Source: Lachnospiraceae bacterium (GTDB taxonomy: Bacteria > Bacillota > Clostridia > Lachnospirales > Lachnospiraceae). From it: DNA of 64,000 nucleotides. Positions 1 to 8,548 of this stretch are shown piece after piece; positions within the stretch are counted from its first letter, which is position 1, and every line of letters begins with the position of its first letter. The notes beneath the pieces were generated by a model that worked only from the letters and a program-made list of their open reading frames with translations, did no database searches and was not told the DNA's origin. Where the stretch lies: contig JAFUKJ010000030.1 of the NCBI GenBank assembly GCA_017467805.1, positions 59,656 through 123,655 of the forward strand. Reading direction: 5' to 3'. Position numbers and translations under genes: made by a program.

Positions 1-1897
1 TTACCAAATCATTGTACTTATGGTACATCGCTACCTGCTCGGGAATCATATCTCTGTCTGCCTGTGGAATCTTGGTAACATCAAGCTCATATCCAAAGGT
101 TCCTGCTAAAGCCACGATACCTCTTGTCTCAAATGGTGTTACTCTTCCAACTGTATGGTTAGGGCAGTCTGCAACATGCGCTCCCATCGTAGACAGCGGA
201 TAAATAAGTGCTGTACCCTCTTGAATAGAGAGACGTTCTATCGCGTCCGCATCATCAGAACACCAAATCTGTGGACTGAAATAAAGCATACCAGGGTCAA
301 AGCGCGCACCACCGCCCGAACAGTTCTCTAATAATAAGTGTGGGAATTCCTTTGTCAGTCTATCCTGCAATTCATATACAGCAAGTACATATCTGTGATA
401 CAGCTCGCCCTGTCTGTCAGCTGGCAGGCAATAGCTTCCAAGGTCTGTCAGCTCACGATTCATATCCCATTTCACATACTCAATATTTGCACTGCGAAGT
501 ACGGATGCCACTCTCTCATATACATAATCCACTATCTCTGGTCTTGATAAATCCAACACATACTGCTGTCTTGACTCTGTTGCCTTACGTCCAGGAATAG
601 CAATTGCCCAGTCAGGATGTTCGCGATACAAATCAGAATCTGGCGAAATCATCTCAGGCTCAAACCAGATACCAAACTTCATCCCCAGCTTATTGACTTC
701 ATCTACAAGATATTTCAAACCACCCTGCAGCTTATCTTCATTCACATACCAGTCACCCAGCGCACAGTTATCGCTGTTTCTCTTGCCAAACCAGCCATCG
801 TCCATAACCAGCATCTCAATGCCAAGCTTAGACGCTTCTCTTGCAATACTAAGAAGCTTCTCTGTATCAAAGTTGAAGTAAGTAGCCTCCCAGTTATTAA
901 TCAGAATTGGTCTCTTCTTATCCTTATACTCTCCACGAATCAGATGTTTCTTATACAAACGATGGAAGGCTGTTGTCATACCGTCAAGACCTGTTGCAGA
1001 GTAAACCATAACTACCTCAGGCGCCTGGAAGCTCTTACCACACTCCAGTTTCCAGCAGAAGTTCTCTGTATGAATACCCATCGCCATTCTCACGCTGTCA
1101 AACTGTGACACCTCTGCCTGTGCGCAGAAATTGCCTGAATACACAAAGTTCATGGCATATACCTCACCTGTTTCCTGCGTGGTATTCTTTGTTACCAATG
1201 CAAGGAAAGGATGATTCTGGTGGCTTGACTTTCCTCTAAAGGAGGTTGCCCCCTGCATACCAAAGCCCAAGGTCTTTCTCTGAATATGACGCTCTCTTGC
1301 CCAGCTTCCATGAAGGGTAATCATATCAAAGTCTTTATTATCCATATCAATACATGCTGAATATACCTTTGTCAGATAAAATGGCTCATTACCAATATTT
1401 CTAATACGCACACTTCTTGTAATCGCATCTGTATCCTTAAAGGCTGTATAAATCAGTACATACTCTATTCCCGCATGCTTATCCTCACAAATAAGCTCCA
1501 GAGTATCACAGGTATCTGCCTCTCCAAAGGTTGCAGGAAGCCCTTCTAATGCAGGCTTTCCACCATAGATTTTATGCGATACATAAGATAAAGACGAACC
1601 AACATTACCATTTGCAGTGCGCAGACTAAAGCAACTGTCACGGTAATCTCCCAAGCCCCCTGTCGGATATTCAAATGGGAAACAGTCATAGAAGGAGCAT
1701 CTCTCTCTATTATTCTTACTTGGTACAAAAGGCGGCTCCTGGGTCCTCATAAGATATCCTGCCTCATGTCCTGCAAGGCGTTTTCCATAGTAAATATGCC
1801 CTACAAAATTTTCCTCATCTACAAGTCCAATCATATAGCTTGTATTTGGTGTATCCAACTTAAAAATTCTCTCTTTTTCAAAATATGTAATGCTCAT
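1..1897 (-). CDS. Alpha-galactosidase, GH36 family (3' end outside window)
   Basis: Hydrolyses terminal alpha-1,6-galactose from raffinose-type oligosaccharides or galactomannan fragments; no signal peptide, so cytoplasmic. Translating the minus strand from the ATG at 1897 gives 632 residues before the window ends; family members are about 720-740 aa, so roughly 100 C-terminal residues are missing. The N-terminal beta-sandwich is followed by a TIM barrel with MDDGWFGKR (about 365-373), the nucleophile motif YVKWDMNR (Asp478), ENCSGGGARFD (about 524-534) and the acid/base motif CSDDAD (Asp548). The start has an AAGGAG site and lies 19 bp after the LacI-type gene, so the two are one operon. No transporter is visible beside it inside the window. 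The family call is firm; the natural substrate is inferred. Confidence 0.93.
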   Translation of the reverse strand, partial: MSITYFEKERIFKLDTPNTSYMIGLVDEENFVGHIYYGKRLAGHEAGYLMRTQEPPFVPSKNNRERCSFYDCFPFEYPTGGLGDYRDSCFSLRTANGNVGSSLSYVSHKIYGGKPALEGLPATFGEADTCDTLELICEDKHAGIEYVLIYTAFKDTDAITRSVRIRNIGNEPFYLTKVYSACIDMDNKDFDMITLHGSWARERHIQRKTLGFGMQGATSFRGKSSHQNHPFLALVTKNTTQETGEVYAMNFVYSGNFCAQAEVSQFDSVRMAMGIHTENFCWKLECGKSFQAPEVVMVYSATGLDGMTTAFHRLYKKHLIRGEYKDKKRPILINNWEATYFNFDTEKLLSIAREASKLGIEMLVMDDGWFGKRNSDNCALGDWYVNEDKLQGGLKYLVDEVNKLGMKFGIWFEPEMISPDSDLYREHPDWAIAIPGRKATESRQQYVLDLSRPEIVDYVYERVASVLRSANIEYVKWDMNRELTDLGSYCLPADRQGELYHRYVLAVYELQDRLTKEFPHLLLENCSGGGARFDPGMLYFSPQIWCSDDADAIERLSIQEGTALIYPLSTMGAHVADCPNHTVGRVTPFETRGIVALAGTFGYELDVTKIPQADRDMIPEQVAMYHKYNDLV

Positions 1898-1916
1898 TAT
1901 TAGTCTCCTTAAATAA

Positions 1917-2936
1917 TTATTTGTCTAATATCGGATAGGTTGCCACTGTCACAAACGCAATATCCATCTGCGGATTCTTTACCCTGTCAATCAGTGATTT
2001 AACAAGGCGCTTACCAAGCTCCTCAATACGCACCTCCACTGTGATAATATCTTTCTTGAAGAAGTCCTCTTCAATGGTATTATCAAAGCCTGTGATTACT
2101 GTGCGTCTTGCAAGGTCAGGGTCTCTTTGCACCAACACAAGAGCAGCCGCCTTTGCAATATCATCATTCTCACATATAATCGCATCAGGCATATATGGCA
2201 TACGCTTGATTACCTCTTCTACCATTCCATATGAAAAATAAGTCTGGTTAGAAGGTCTGGTAAACTGCATCGCATCATCCAGTTGAATACCATGCTGATT
2301 GCAGGCATTCATATAACCTAAAAATCTTGCCTGCACCACTCGCGAGCCTTCTGCATAGCCAATAAAGCTCAGCTTGCGGCAATTCTTCTTATCAATCACA
2401 TAGCTGGTAAGATGATTCATAGAGTAAAAGCTCTCTACATTATAAACATCTCCACGCTCAATATACTCAATAGCATTAACAGGTGTATTAAAGAAGGTCA
2501 TAGGCAGTCCTGCCTTTTCAATACCTTTCACGAAACGTATCGGAAAAATGCACAGGAACAAAATACCTTTAACATCAGGCCCAATTACTTTAAGTGTCTC
2601 TTCACCATCTTCATCTGCTTCATCTACAATATGCAGTTGCATACGATAGCCCTCTTCACTAACACCAGTGCTAATACCTGCCAATGTTCTATTCCAAAAT
2701 GCTGATTCCCATCGGTTAAACAACACTAGAATCGTTCCCGAATTCGTACGCTTCTTCTTCTCATGATACTCTGTAACCAAACTATCCTCAAGCTTTGCAT
2801 ATCCCATCTCCATGGCCTTTTGCACAACTGCGTATTTTGTCTGCGCAGATACTGCACCATCACTAAGTGCTTTTGCTACTGTATTACGGCTCAAGCCCAT
2901 TTCCTTGGCAATATCCTGTATCGTTACACGCTTCAT
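1917..2936 (-). CDS. LacI/GalR-family transcriptional regulator
   Basis: Sugar-responsive DNA-binding protein, 339 aa. The N-terminal LacI helix-turn-helix is clear (VTIQDIAKEMGLSRNTVAKA, residues 4-23), followed by a periplasmic-binding-like effector domain from about residue 70 to the end. The hinge (about residues 48-65) is charged and differs from the usual LacI hinge helix, so operator recognition may be atypical. The strong AGGAGG site decides the start. It is the first gene of an operon with the GH36 alpha-galactosidase, which suggests it senses a galactoside and controls itself and the enzyme. Its promoter overlaps repeated TGTGCA boxes. Effector identity is inference. Confidence 0.92.
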   Translation of the reverse strand: MKRVTIQDIAKEMGLSRNTVAKALSDGAVSAQTKYAVVQKAMEMGYAKLEDSLVTEYHEKKKRTNSGTILVLFNRWESAFWNRTLAGISTGVSEEGYRMQLHIVDEADEDGEETLKVIGPDVKGILFLCIFPIRFVKGIEKAGLPMTFFNTPVNAIEYIERGDVYNVESFYSMNHLTSYVIDKKNCRKLSFIGYAEGSRVVQARFLGYMNACNQHGIQLDDAMQFTRPSNQTYFSYGMVEEVIKRMPYMPDAIICENDDIAKAAALVLVQRDPDLARRTVITGFDNTIEEDFFKKDIITVEVRIEELGKRLVKSLIDRVKNPQMDIAFVTVATYPILDK

Positions 2937-2969
2937 TGTATTTCCTCCTTCTTTTGTTATTCTATTCTC

Positions 2970-3054
2970 ATATTACAAAATGCACACCTCATTTGTCAAT
3001 TGGGCGTGCATTCATTTTGCAATTTTCTCTATACATTTTGTGCATTATTGTGCA
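2970..3054 (-). promoter_or_regulatory. Promoter and candidate operator boxes of the LacI/alpha-galactosidase operon
   Basis: On the minus strand there is a -35 TTGACA (2994-2999) and a -10 TAATAT (2970-2975) with an 18-bp spacer, about 33 bp upstream of the LacI-type start. TGCACA at 2981-2986 lies in the spacer; GTGCA at 3006-3010 forms an inverted pair with it. Two direct TGTGCA copies lie upstream at 3039-3044 and 3049-3054, exactly 10 bp (one helical turn) apart. This arrangement suits autoregulation by the LacI-type protein. The promoter is well supported; the operator role is inferred. Confidence 0.6.
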
Positions 3055-3069
3055 TTTATGTAAACTCTA

Positions 3070-3684
3070 TTACATTTCCAAAAAGGCAAAGGGATTTTCT
3101 TCATCCGACTGTAAAAACTGCATTAATAGATATGCAGCTCTAATAGAAACCTTTTCCTCTCTGAAGATTCTTGCGACCTCTTTTCTATCAGCAAGCAGAA
3201 CCTGAATAGATTCTGTCTCCTCCATTTGTTCCGTGCTAAACTTGCCAGAAGCATATCCATACACCGTAGAGCAGCTTTCATCTGTAAATCCAGCCCCCAT
3301 AAAGAACGGCTTCCTCCAGGAAGGATTTCCACCCTCGTATACTTCAAATGTAAGTCCCGTTTCTTCCAGCATTTCACGGATTGCAGACTCACCAGCCTGT
3401 TCTCCTTCATCAATCAGCCCCGCTGGGAGCTCATATAAATAGTCATCTAATGGGTATCTGTACTGGCGAATCATCACAATTTTATTCGGGTCTTCCTTCC
3501 ATACAGGATAAATAACTACCCCTTCTGCACGACTATCCTTCGTTAACAGCTTGATTTCATTCTCCTTACGTCTGGATACAAAAAAGTACTCAAATTCTCT
3601 TCCTGTATCCGTTAGCGCATCCAGTTTAAATAAATTCAAGAATCTATTATTTGATAATTTATGAATTTTGGTATATTTTTTCAT
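3070..3684 (-). CDS. NUDIX hydrolase, ADP-ribose pyrophosphatase-like
   Basis: Cleaves a nucleoside diphosphate linked to another moiety, most likely ADP-ribose or a related nucleotide sugar. The 204-aa protein has a complete NUDIX box at residues 89-111 (G-x5-E-x7-REMLEETGL) that binds the catalytic metal. It is preceded by RQYRYP and ELPAG, which are characteristic of the ADPRase subgroup. The start has a GGGAG site. It is divergent from the HD-GYP gene across a very AT-rich 119-bp region. Substrate cannot be fixed from sequence; the family is certain. Confidence 0.9.
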   Translation of the reverse strand: MKKYTKIHKLSNNRFLNLFKLDALTDTGREFEYFFVSRRKENEIKLLTKDSRAEGVVIYPVWKEDPNKIVMIRQYRYPLDDYLYELPAGLIDEGEQAGESAIREMLEETGLTFEVYEGGNPSWRKPFFMGAGFTDESCSTVYGYASGKFSTEQMEETESIQVLLADRKEVARIFREEKVSIRAAYLLMQFLQSDEENPFAFLEM

Positions 3685-3803
3685 TTTATTTCTCCCGTTG
3701 TTTGACTTTTGTCTTTTATAATATTATTATATATATATAGTAGTGATTTTGTCGATTGATTTTGACTACATTCGTGTTTTATATATTTTTTGTGGAGGTC
3801 GTT

Positions 3804-4946
3804 ATGAAAAAGGTGTCTCTTGTCGAATTAGTACCCGGCATGGTAACCGCAGAAGATGTCTTGAACTATGATATGAAAATGGTGGTGCCAAAAGGCGTAG
3901 TATTAACCGAAAACATCATATCCCGACTTGAAGCGTACTCTATCTACTATGTTTCCATCGAGAATGAGGTGGTAGATGAATTATATAATAAGTCTATCAT
4001 TTCCCCAGCAAAGGAGGATACACCGACAACAGAGTCCAGCAAGTCAAGAATCTACAACAGCGAGCAATTCGCTGTATTTTCTCGTGATTTTAACCAGTGT
4101 GCCGAACATTATAAAGACAATCTCATGAAAGCCCTTTACAAGCATGAACCATTTCAGGCGGATGTGTTATTAACAGAAACCATGAATCTGATGAAGCAGG
4201 GCGAAACTCATGTCAGCGTTTTTGATATGCTGCTTAATATGAGAAATATTGATGATTCCATTTATGCTCATTGTATTGATGTTGCACTCATCTCTAACAT
4301 GATAGCTCGATGGCTTCATTTTTCAGAGGAAGAACAGCGTTTGGCTACCGCCTGCGGTCTTTTCCATGATATCGGTAAGTTTATGCTGCCTCAGACAATT
4401 CTCAGAAAGCCAGACAAGCTGACTACTGAAGAATTTGAAATTGTCAAAACTCATACAACAGAAGGTCTGCACCTTCTAAGTAAATTTAGCAACATTCCAA
4501 AAGAGGTAAGAAATGCCGCTCTGATGCACCACGAAAAATGTGACGGAAGCGGTTATCCATATGGACTAAAAGGCGATGAGATTGATAAATATTCCAAAAT
4601 TGTTACTATCGCCGATATCTTTGACGCAATGACCAGTGAACGTGTATATCGTGCAGCCATGTGTCCTTTCACAGTTATTAAAGCATTTGAGGATGAAGGT
4701 ATTCAGAAATATGAAGCAAAATATATTCTGACATTCCTGGAAAATGTTGCAAACTCTTACCTGAATCATCGTGTATCCTTAAGTAACGGCATGGAAGGAA
4801 ATGTTATCTTTATTAATCAAAGTGACTACTCACTTCCAATTGTCAAATGTGATAATGACGAAATCATCAACCTTCAGGAGCAGTACTACAAAAATATCAT
4901 GAAGCTTTCTAATCAGAAGAACGTTTCCATTGAATCAATCATATAA
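3804..4946 (+). CDS. HD-GYP domain cyclic-di-GMP phosphodiesterase-like protein
   Basis: Likely hydrolyses cyclic di-GMP or a related cyclic dinucleotide. An upstream in-frame ATG exists at 3756, but TGGAGG at 3792-3797 positions the start at 3804, giving 380 aa. Residues 1-60 resemble the N-terminal domain often found before HD-GYP domains. The HD-GYP core has HDIGK (His188/Asp189), HHE (242-244) and DGSGYP (247-252), then TIADIFDAMTSERVYR, so metal ligands look intact. There is no membrane segment or receiver domain. A GGDEF protein lies at 21.6 kb, but the two are not linked in an operon. It ends at a bidirectional terminator. Confidence 0.9.
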   Translation: MKKVSLVELVPGMVTAEDVLNYDMKMVVPKGVVLTENIISRLEAYSIYYVSIENEVVDELYNKSIISPAKEDTPTTESSKSRIYNSEQFAVFSRDFNQCAEHYKDNLMKALYKHEPFQADVLLTETMNLMKQGETHVSVFDMLLNMRNIDDSIYAHCIDVALISNMIARWLHFSEEEQRLATACGLFHDIGKFMLPQTILRKPDKLTTEEFEIVKTHTTEGLHLLSKFSNIPKEVRNAALMHHEKCDGSGYPYGLKGDEIDKYSKIVTIADIFDAMTSERVYRAAMCPFTVIKAFEDEGIQKYEAKYILTFLENVANSYLNHRVSLSNGMEGNVIFINQSDYSLPIVKCDNDEIINLQEQYYKNIMKLSNQKNVSIESII

Positions 4947-4953
4947 TGCCAGC

Positions 4954-4989
4954 AAAGGCTTTCCGCTCTAATCAGCAGAAAGCCTTTTT
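4954..4989. terminator. Bidirectional Rho-independent terminator
   Basis: A 10-bp perfect stem (AAAGGCTTTC at 4954-4963 with GAAAGCCTTT at 4978-4987) has a 14-nt loop and runs into a T-rich tail on the plus strand. It lies between the convergent HD-GYP and acetyltransferase genes and overlaps the 3' end of the latter. Confidence 0.8.
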
Positions 4990-5868
4990 ATTCAACTTCA
5001 TTCTATAATCTATATGACTGGCACCATTCAAATCTACAGTTCCATATTCTTCAAATCCCAGCTTTTCACAAAGTCTTCTGGATGCCATGTTCTTATAATG
5101 CACCAGCGCCCGATAGGAATGCTGCTCAAGCTCCTCTTTGCCATATTCAAGAATCGCATTACAAGCCTCATATGCATACCCCTTATGCCAGTACTGCTTT
5201 CCCAACATAAAACCAAGCTCAAGCCCGTCAAAGTCATCATGATACTCAAGGCCCGCCCTGCCTATCAGCTCGCCCGATGTCTTTTCTATCAGCACCCACA
5301 TACCATATCCATAGAAATGATATACGTTTTTTATATATTTTTCGGTATACTCCTCTTCCTCCTGTATTGTGGGAAATAAACCCTCCATATAGGCAGTAAT
5401 CTCTTCCTCCTCATACAATTCATATAAACGCGACACATCCTCTATCATTATCTCTCGTACAATCAACCTCGGTGTTTCCAAAATCGTCCATGGCAATCCG
5501 CGCCCTCTCTGAAAAATACGTTCCAAGTAATCATACTCAACATCCAGCAAGGACTCCATACAATATGCCCCCTGTGGAAAGGAATCGCCTTGGTTTCCTC
5601 TGCACAGCACTACACCATAGGGAATCATCCACTCAGAGCAATGCTTAGCCACCATCGCAGAATCTGTGATAACCAGAATTTCTCTGTTCCATTCATTTGC
5701 TGACTCATCAATTATTTCAAGTGCCTGCTCCTCAGGATATGCTAACACCTCGCAAAAACCTGTATTTTTCTTAGCCAGCTTCTCTATTAGTTGCTCTATT
5801 ACAACCGCATAATTTTCATCTCCTAACTGCCAATGCAGCCTCGGAAGATAGATGTATACACTGTTCAT
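4972..5868 (-). CDS. GNAT acetyltransferase (RimJ/RimL type) with extra N-terminal domain
   Basis: Acetyl-CoA-dependent N-acetyltransferase of unknown substrate. The 298-aa protein has a C-terminal GNAT domain (about 128-292): the start TPRLIVREI, ELGFMLGKQYWHKGYAYEA (acetyl-CoA binding beta4/alpha3 region) and NMASRRLCEKLGF, all typical of RimJ/RimL enzymes. Residues 1-125 are additional, with an alternating beta/alpha pattern including EILVITDSAMVAKHC that looks like a degenerate HAD or Rossmann-like module; I do not assign it a function. The ribosome site is weak (GAGAT). Its 3' end lies in the shared terminator. Confidence 0.8.
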   Translation of the reverse strand: MNSVYIYLPRLHWQLGDENYAVVIEQLIEKLAKKNTGFCEVLAYPEEQALEIIDESANEWNREILVITDSAMVAKHCSEWMIPYGVVLCRGNQGDSFPQGAYCMESLLDVEYDYLERIFQRGRGLPWTILETPRLIVREIMIEDVSRLYELYEEEEITAYMEGLFPTIQEEEEYTEKYIKNVYHFYGYGMWVLIEKTSGELIGRAGLEYHDDFDGLELGFMLGKQYWHKGYAYEACNAILEYGKEELEQHSYRALVHYKNMASRRLCEKLGFEEYGTVDLNGASHIDYRMKLNKKAFC

Positions 5869-6022
5869 TTATCTCTATGTCCTTTTCTTACCGTAAATGC
5901 TTCCTTAAGCTTCATGATAACATAACATTTGACTTTACGAAATATCGGGAATACAATAAAAGAGCAACCATTATGATTACTCATTAGTCATTATGGAAAA
6001 TAGAATAAAGGAGATTATGAAA

Positions 6023-6550
6023 ATGGCACAGAATCCTGTTGTAACATTTGAAATGGAAAACGGCGATATCATTAAGGCAGAGCTTTATCCTGAGGTCGCT
6101 CCAAATACGGTTAATAACTTTATCAGTCTTGTAAGCAAGGGCTACTACGATGGATTAATTTTCCACAGAGTCATCAACGGCTTTATGATTCAGGGCGGAT
6201 GTCCTGACGGAACAGGCATGGGTGGTCCAGGCTACTCTATCGCTGGCGAGTTCGCACAGAACGGCTTTGCTAATAATTTAAAGCACACTGAGGGTGTATT
6301 ATCTATGGCTAGAAGCATGATGCCTAACTCAGCAGGCTCACAGTTCTTCATTATGCATAAGAACTCTCCACACCTTGACGGTGCATATGCTGCTTTCGGT
6401 AAGGTTATCGAGGGTCAGGAAAATGTGAACAAAATCGCAGAGACAATGACTGACTATGCAGACAGACCATTAGAGCCACAGATTATGAAAAAGGTTACTG
6501 TAGACTGCTTCGGCGAAACCTACGATGAGCCTGTTAAATACGGTTTCTAA
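6023..6550 (+). CDS. Cyclophilin-type peptidyl-prolyl cis-trans isomerase
   Basis: Catalyses proline cis-trans isomerisation, assisting protein folding; cytoplasmic, with no signal peptide. The AAAGGAG site at 6007-6013 best serves the ATG at 6023 (start MAQNPVVTF), giving 175 aa. In-frame ATGs at 5993 and 6017 are badly spaced. Cyclophilin signatures are present: FHRVINGFMIQGG with the catalytic Arg, AGSQFFIMHKNSPHLDG, and HLDGAYAAFGKVIEG. It is monocistronic and followed by a perfect hairpin at 6618-6645. Confidence 0.93.
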   Translation: MAQNPVVTFEMENGDIIKAELYPEVAPNTVNNFISLVSKGYYDGLIFHRVINGFMIQGGCPDGTGMGGPGYSIAGEFAQNGFANNLKHTEGVLSMARSMMPNSAGSQFFIMHKNSPHLDGAYAAFGKVIEGQENVNKIAETMTDYADRPLEPQIMKKVTVDCFGETYDEPVKYGF

Positions 6551-6617
6551 AAAGTCTTTTATTTGTGTTTTTTAACTTATTTATAGTTATTTTTCGACAA
6601 TATATTTTAATTTCTGA

Positions 6618-6645
6618 TAAGCTCTTGAATTTTTTCAAGAGCTTA
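6618..6645 (+). terminator. Hairpin terminator after the cyclophilin gene
   Basis: A perfect 12-bp stem (TAAGCTCTTGAA at 6618-6629 and its complement at 6634-6645) has a four-T loop. The following T-tract is short and interrupted, so termination may be moderate. Confidence 0.55.
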
Positions 6646-6835
6646 TTCATATTTTGTTCATAATTCTTTTCAAAAATGTTCAAGAACTACACACGATTTA
6701 GACACGAAATTTATCTATACTATAACCATAAGATACAGCAAACACATAAGTGATAACATTACTTATAATAACTTTTTCATAATAAATGCAAAGTAACTAA
6801 AGTTACTTGGCATCCTCCCTTTTATAGGGCTTTTT

Positions 6836-7423
6836 TTATTTTTCTATCTGTACAGACCATTCTCCAGCACTGCCAGTTACTATATACTGTTGTGTAACAC
6901 CATCCTTCTCAAAGGTACCAGATGCCTCGCCATCCTTCAAGTCCTCTGTGATATCAATTGCCAAATCACCATAGGTAAAGTAAGTAACTCCATTAACCTC
7001 GATGACCTCTGGCGCTGTATCTGCATCCATAACATCAATATATATCTCTCCTGGTGCATCCTCCTCTGTGCTGGTAGCTGTAACATATACTGCAGCACCG
7101 TCCTGCACCTCTGTCGTAATTGAATAATTAATGTTTCCATCTTCATCAACTGTTCTTTCTACATCAACATCACATTCTGTTCCATTAAGATACACTATGA
7201 TATCATTTACCCATGTACTACCTGTTGCTGCATATGCTACTCCATTACTTCCTACAAATAATGTCGCCAAAGCCGCCGCTGTCATTGCGAACTTCTTTAC
7301 AAAAGTATAACCTGTTTTTTCTCTTCTTGTCATATCCATCACCTTTCCTGTCAATGCCTTAGGAGCATGTACCTCATGAAAGGCTTCCTGATAATATTTT
7401 TTATTTTCCATTTCACTGTTCAT
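6836..7423 (-). CDS. Membrane-anchored anti-sigma-like protein, partner of the ECF sigma factor
   Basis: Probably holds the ECF sigma factor at the membrane until a signal arrives. The ATG at 7423 overlaps the sigma stop codon as ATGA and has AAGGAGG seven bases upstream, giving 195 aa; the ATG at 7429 is too close to the ribosome site. Residues 1-45 are cytoplasmic (sequence HAPKALTGKVMDM). A single membrane segment follows at about 46-64 (FAMTAAALATLFVGSNGVAY), then an extracellular domain rich in acidic and aromatic beta-strand sequence. I see no zinc-binding HxxxCxxC anti-sigma motif. The role comes from position, coupling and topology; the extracellular domain is unrecognised. Confidence 0.7.
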   Translation of the reverse strand: MNSEMENKKYYQEAFHEVHAPKALTGKVMDMTRREKTGYTFVKKFAMTAAALATLFVGSNGVAYAATGSTWVNDIIVYLNGTECDVDVERTVDEDGNINYSITTEVQDGAAVYVTATSTEEDAPGEIYIDVMDADTAPEVIEVNGVTYFTYGDLAIDITEDLKDGEASGTFEKDGVTQQYIVTGSAGEWSVQIEK

Positions 7424-7896
7424 TGCCATGCCTCCTTCAATTTTTCCTTTAACATTTTCCTTGCTCGGAGTAATCTGGTTTGAATCGCCGTTTCCGAAAG
7501 ATTCATAATTCCCGCTATCTCTCTGACACTATATTCCTCAAAATAGTACAAATGAACAATCTGACGGTACTTTATCGGAAGCTCTCTGACCGTTTCATAT
7601 AGCGTGCTTCTCTCAGGTGTAGAGAATACTGGCTCTTGCGTAACTTCCTCCAAAGATGTTGTGTGACGCTTCCACGGTGTTCTCCACAAGCTGTTACATT
7701 CATTAACAGCCACCCTGATAAGCCACTTTCTGGCATGATCATCATCCTCAAAATTATTCTCTTTTTCCCACAGCTTGATAAATGTATTTTGCACAACATC
7801 CTCTGCATCTGCATAATTCTTACATCCGTTAATCGCAACTCTGTAGACACAATCCAAATAAAGTCCTGCGATACGTTCATATTCTTTCGTGTTCAA
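7420..7896 (-). CDS. ECF RNA polymerase sigma factor (TTG start)
   Basis: Alternative sigma-70 family factor of the extracytoplasmic function group, 158 aa. Region 2 is at about 8-75 (CVYRVAINGCKNYADAEDVVQ, then FIKLWE and ARKWLIRVAVN). Region 4 is at about 100-152 (LPIKYRQIVHLYYFEEYSVREIA and LSETAIQTRLLRARKMLKE). The start codon is TTG at 7896-7894, supported by AGGAGG at 7902-7908; no in-frame ATG is available nearby. It is translationally coupled to the anti-sigma-like gene. A 12-bp palindrome lies just upstream. The regulon is unknown. Confidence 0.93.
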   Translation of the reverse strand: MNTKEYERIAGLYLDCVYRVAINGCKNYADAEDVVQNTFIKLWEKENNFEDDDHARKWLIRVAVNECNSLWRTPWKRHTTSLEEVTQEPVFSTPERSTLYETVRELPIKYRQIVHLYYFEEYSVREIAGIMNLSETAIQTRLLRARKMLKEKLKEAWQ

Positions 7897-7914
7897 ACTA
7901 ATCCTCCTATTTTC

Positions 7915-7926
7915 GAAAGGCCTTTC
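7915..7926. promoter_or_regulatory. 12-bp palindrome upstream of the ECF sigma gene
   Basis: GAAAGGCCTTTC is a perfect palindrome immediately before the ribosome binding site of the sigma gene. It could be an operator or a small 5' hairpin. No function is established. Confidence 0.3.
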
Positions 7927-7979
7927 AATACATGAACGATTTGAAAAGGTAAAATATCACATTTATTTTATTTTTTTAC

Positions 7980-8016
7980 ACAAAAAATGCAAGCCAATCT
8001 TCATCAGCCTGCATTT
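7980..8016 (-). terminator. Weak terminator-like hairpin after the 8015-8548 gene
   Basis: AAATGCA at 7985-7991 pairs with TGCATTT at 8010-8016 across an 18-nt loop. On the minus strand the stem runs into TTTTTTG and further T/A-rich sequence. The stem is only 7 bp. Confidence 0.4.
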
Positions 8017-8548
8017 ATGCTTTTCCAGTAAAATCTCCGTGTGTAATTTGGTCGCCGTAAGTCCCTGGGGTAATTTCATCTCCCATAATACTAAGCTCGC
8101 CTGCTTTGTCATAGGAATAAAGTAAATATCCTGCCTGATTAACAGAAATGTTTAAGCGTTCAAAAGCATTTCTACGCAATTCATCCCGTCTGGTCTTACG
8201 CTCTATGCTGTCCGGATGTATCAGCTCGGACTTTCTTTGTTCTTTCCCGTCTTTCCCCGCTGCCCTCTCTTCTGCGTCTCTTTTTCTCTGATTGGCAATC
8301 TGAGACACCTCCACAACTGTTAAATAGTGACTAGTCTTCGCATCACGCTTCGCTTCCTTCCAGCTTCTAGGCGGTTGTTCCATGGAAGATAGCTGCATTG
8401 CGGGATTATGCAGATACTTCTGTATCATCTCTGCTATCCCAGGCGCATCCTTTCTAAGATCCTGCGCAGTTGTAGCCTGTGCCTTGATATCCGCAACCTT
8501 CGAAAGAAACAATAATGATCTACTGTTCACCTTCCATGCCACCTCCAT
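8015..8548 (-). CDS. Uncharacterised charged protein
   Basis: I do not recognise this 177-aa protein. It is soluble, with no signal peptide or membrane segment. A lysine/arginine/glutamate-rich, probably helical centre spans about 65-125 (for example RKRDAEERAAGKDGKEQRKS). The C-terminus is glycine-rich (GDEITPGTYGDQITHGDF). The start is uncertain: the ATG at 8548 has no ribosome site, and the only GGAGG lies inside the first codons, so a downstream GTG (for example at 8530) may be used. It stands alone between the ECF pair and a divergent zinc-ribbon gene. Long uninterrupted frame and matching base composition support it as a real gene. Confidence 0.55.
   Translation of the reverse strand: MEVAWKVNSRSLLFLSKVADIKAQATTAQDLRKDAPGIAEMIQKYLHNPAMQLSSMEQPPRSWKEAKRDAKTSHYLTVVEVSQIANQRKRDAEERAAGKDGKEQRKSELIHPDSIERKTRRDELRRNAFERLNISVNQAGYLLYSYDKAGELSIMGDEITPGTYGDQITHGDFTGKA

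Noticed and set aside
617-1108. 163-aa plus-strand open frame
   Set aside because: It is antisense to the conserved GH36 catalytic region and has no domain, ribosome site or plausible composition.
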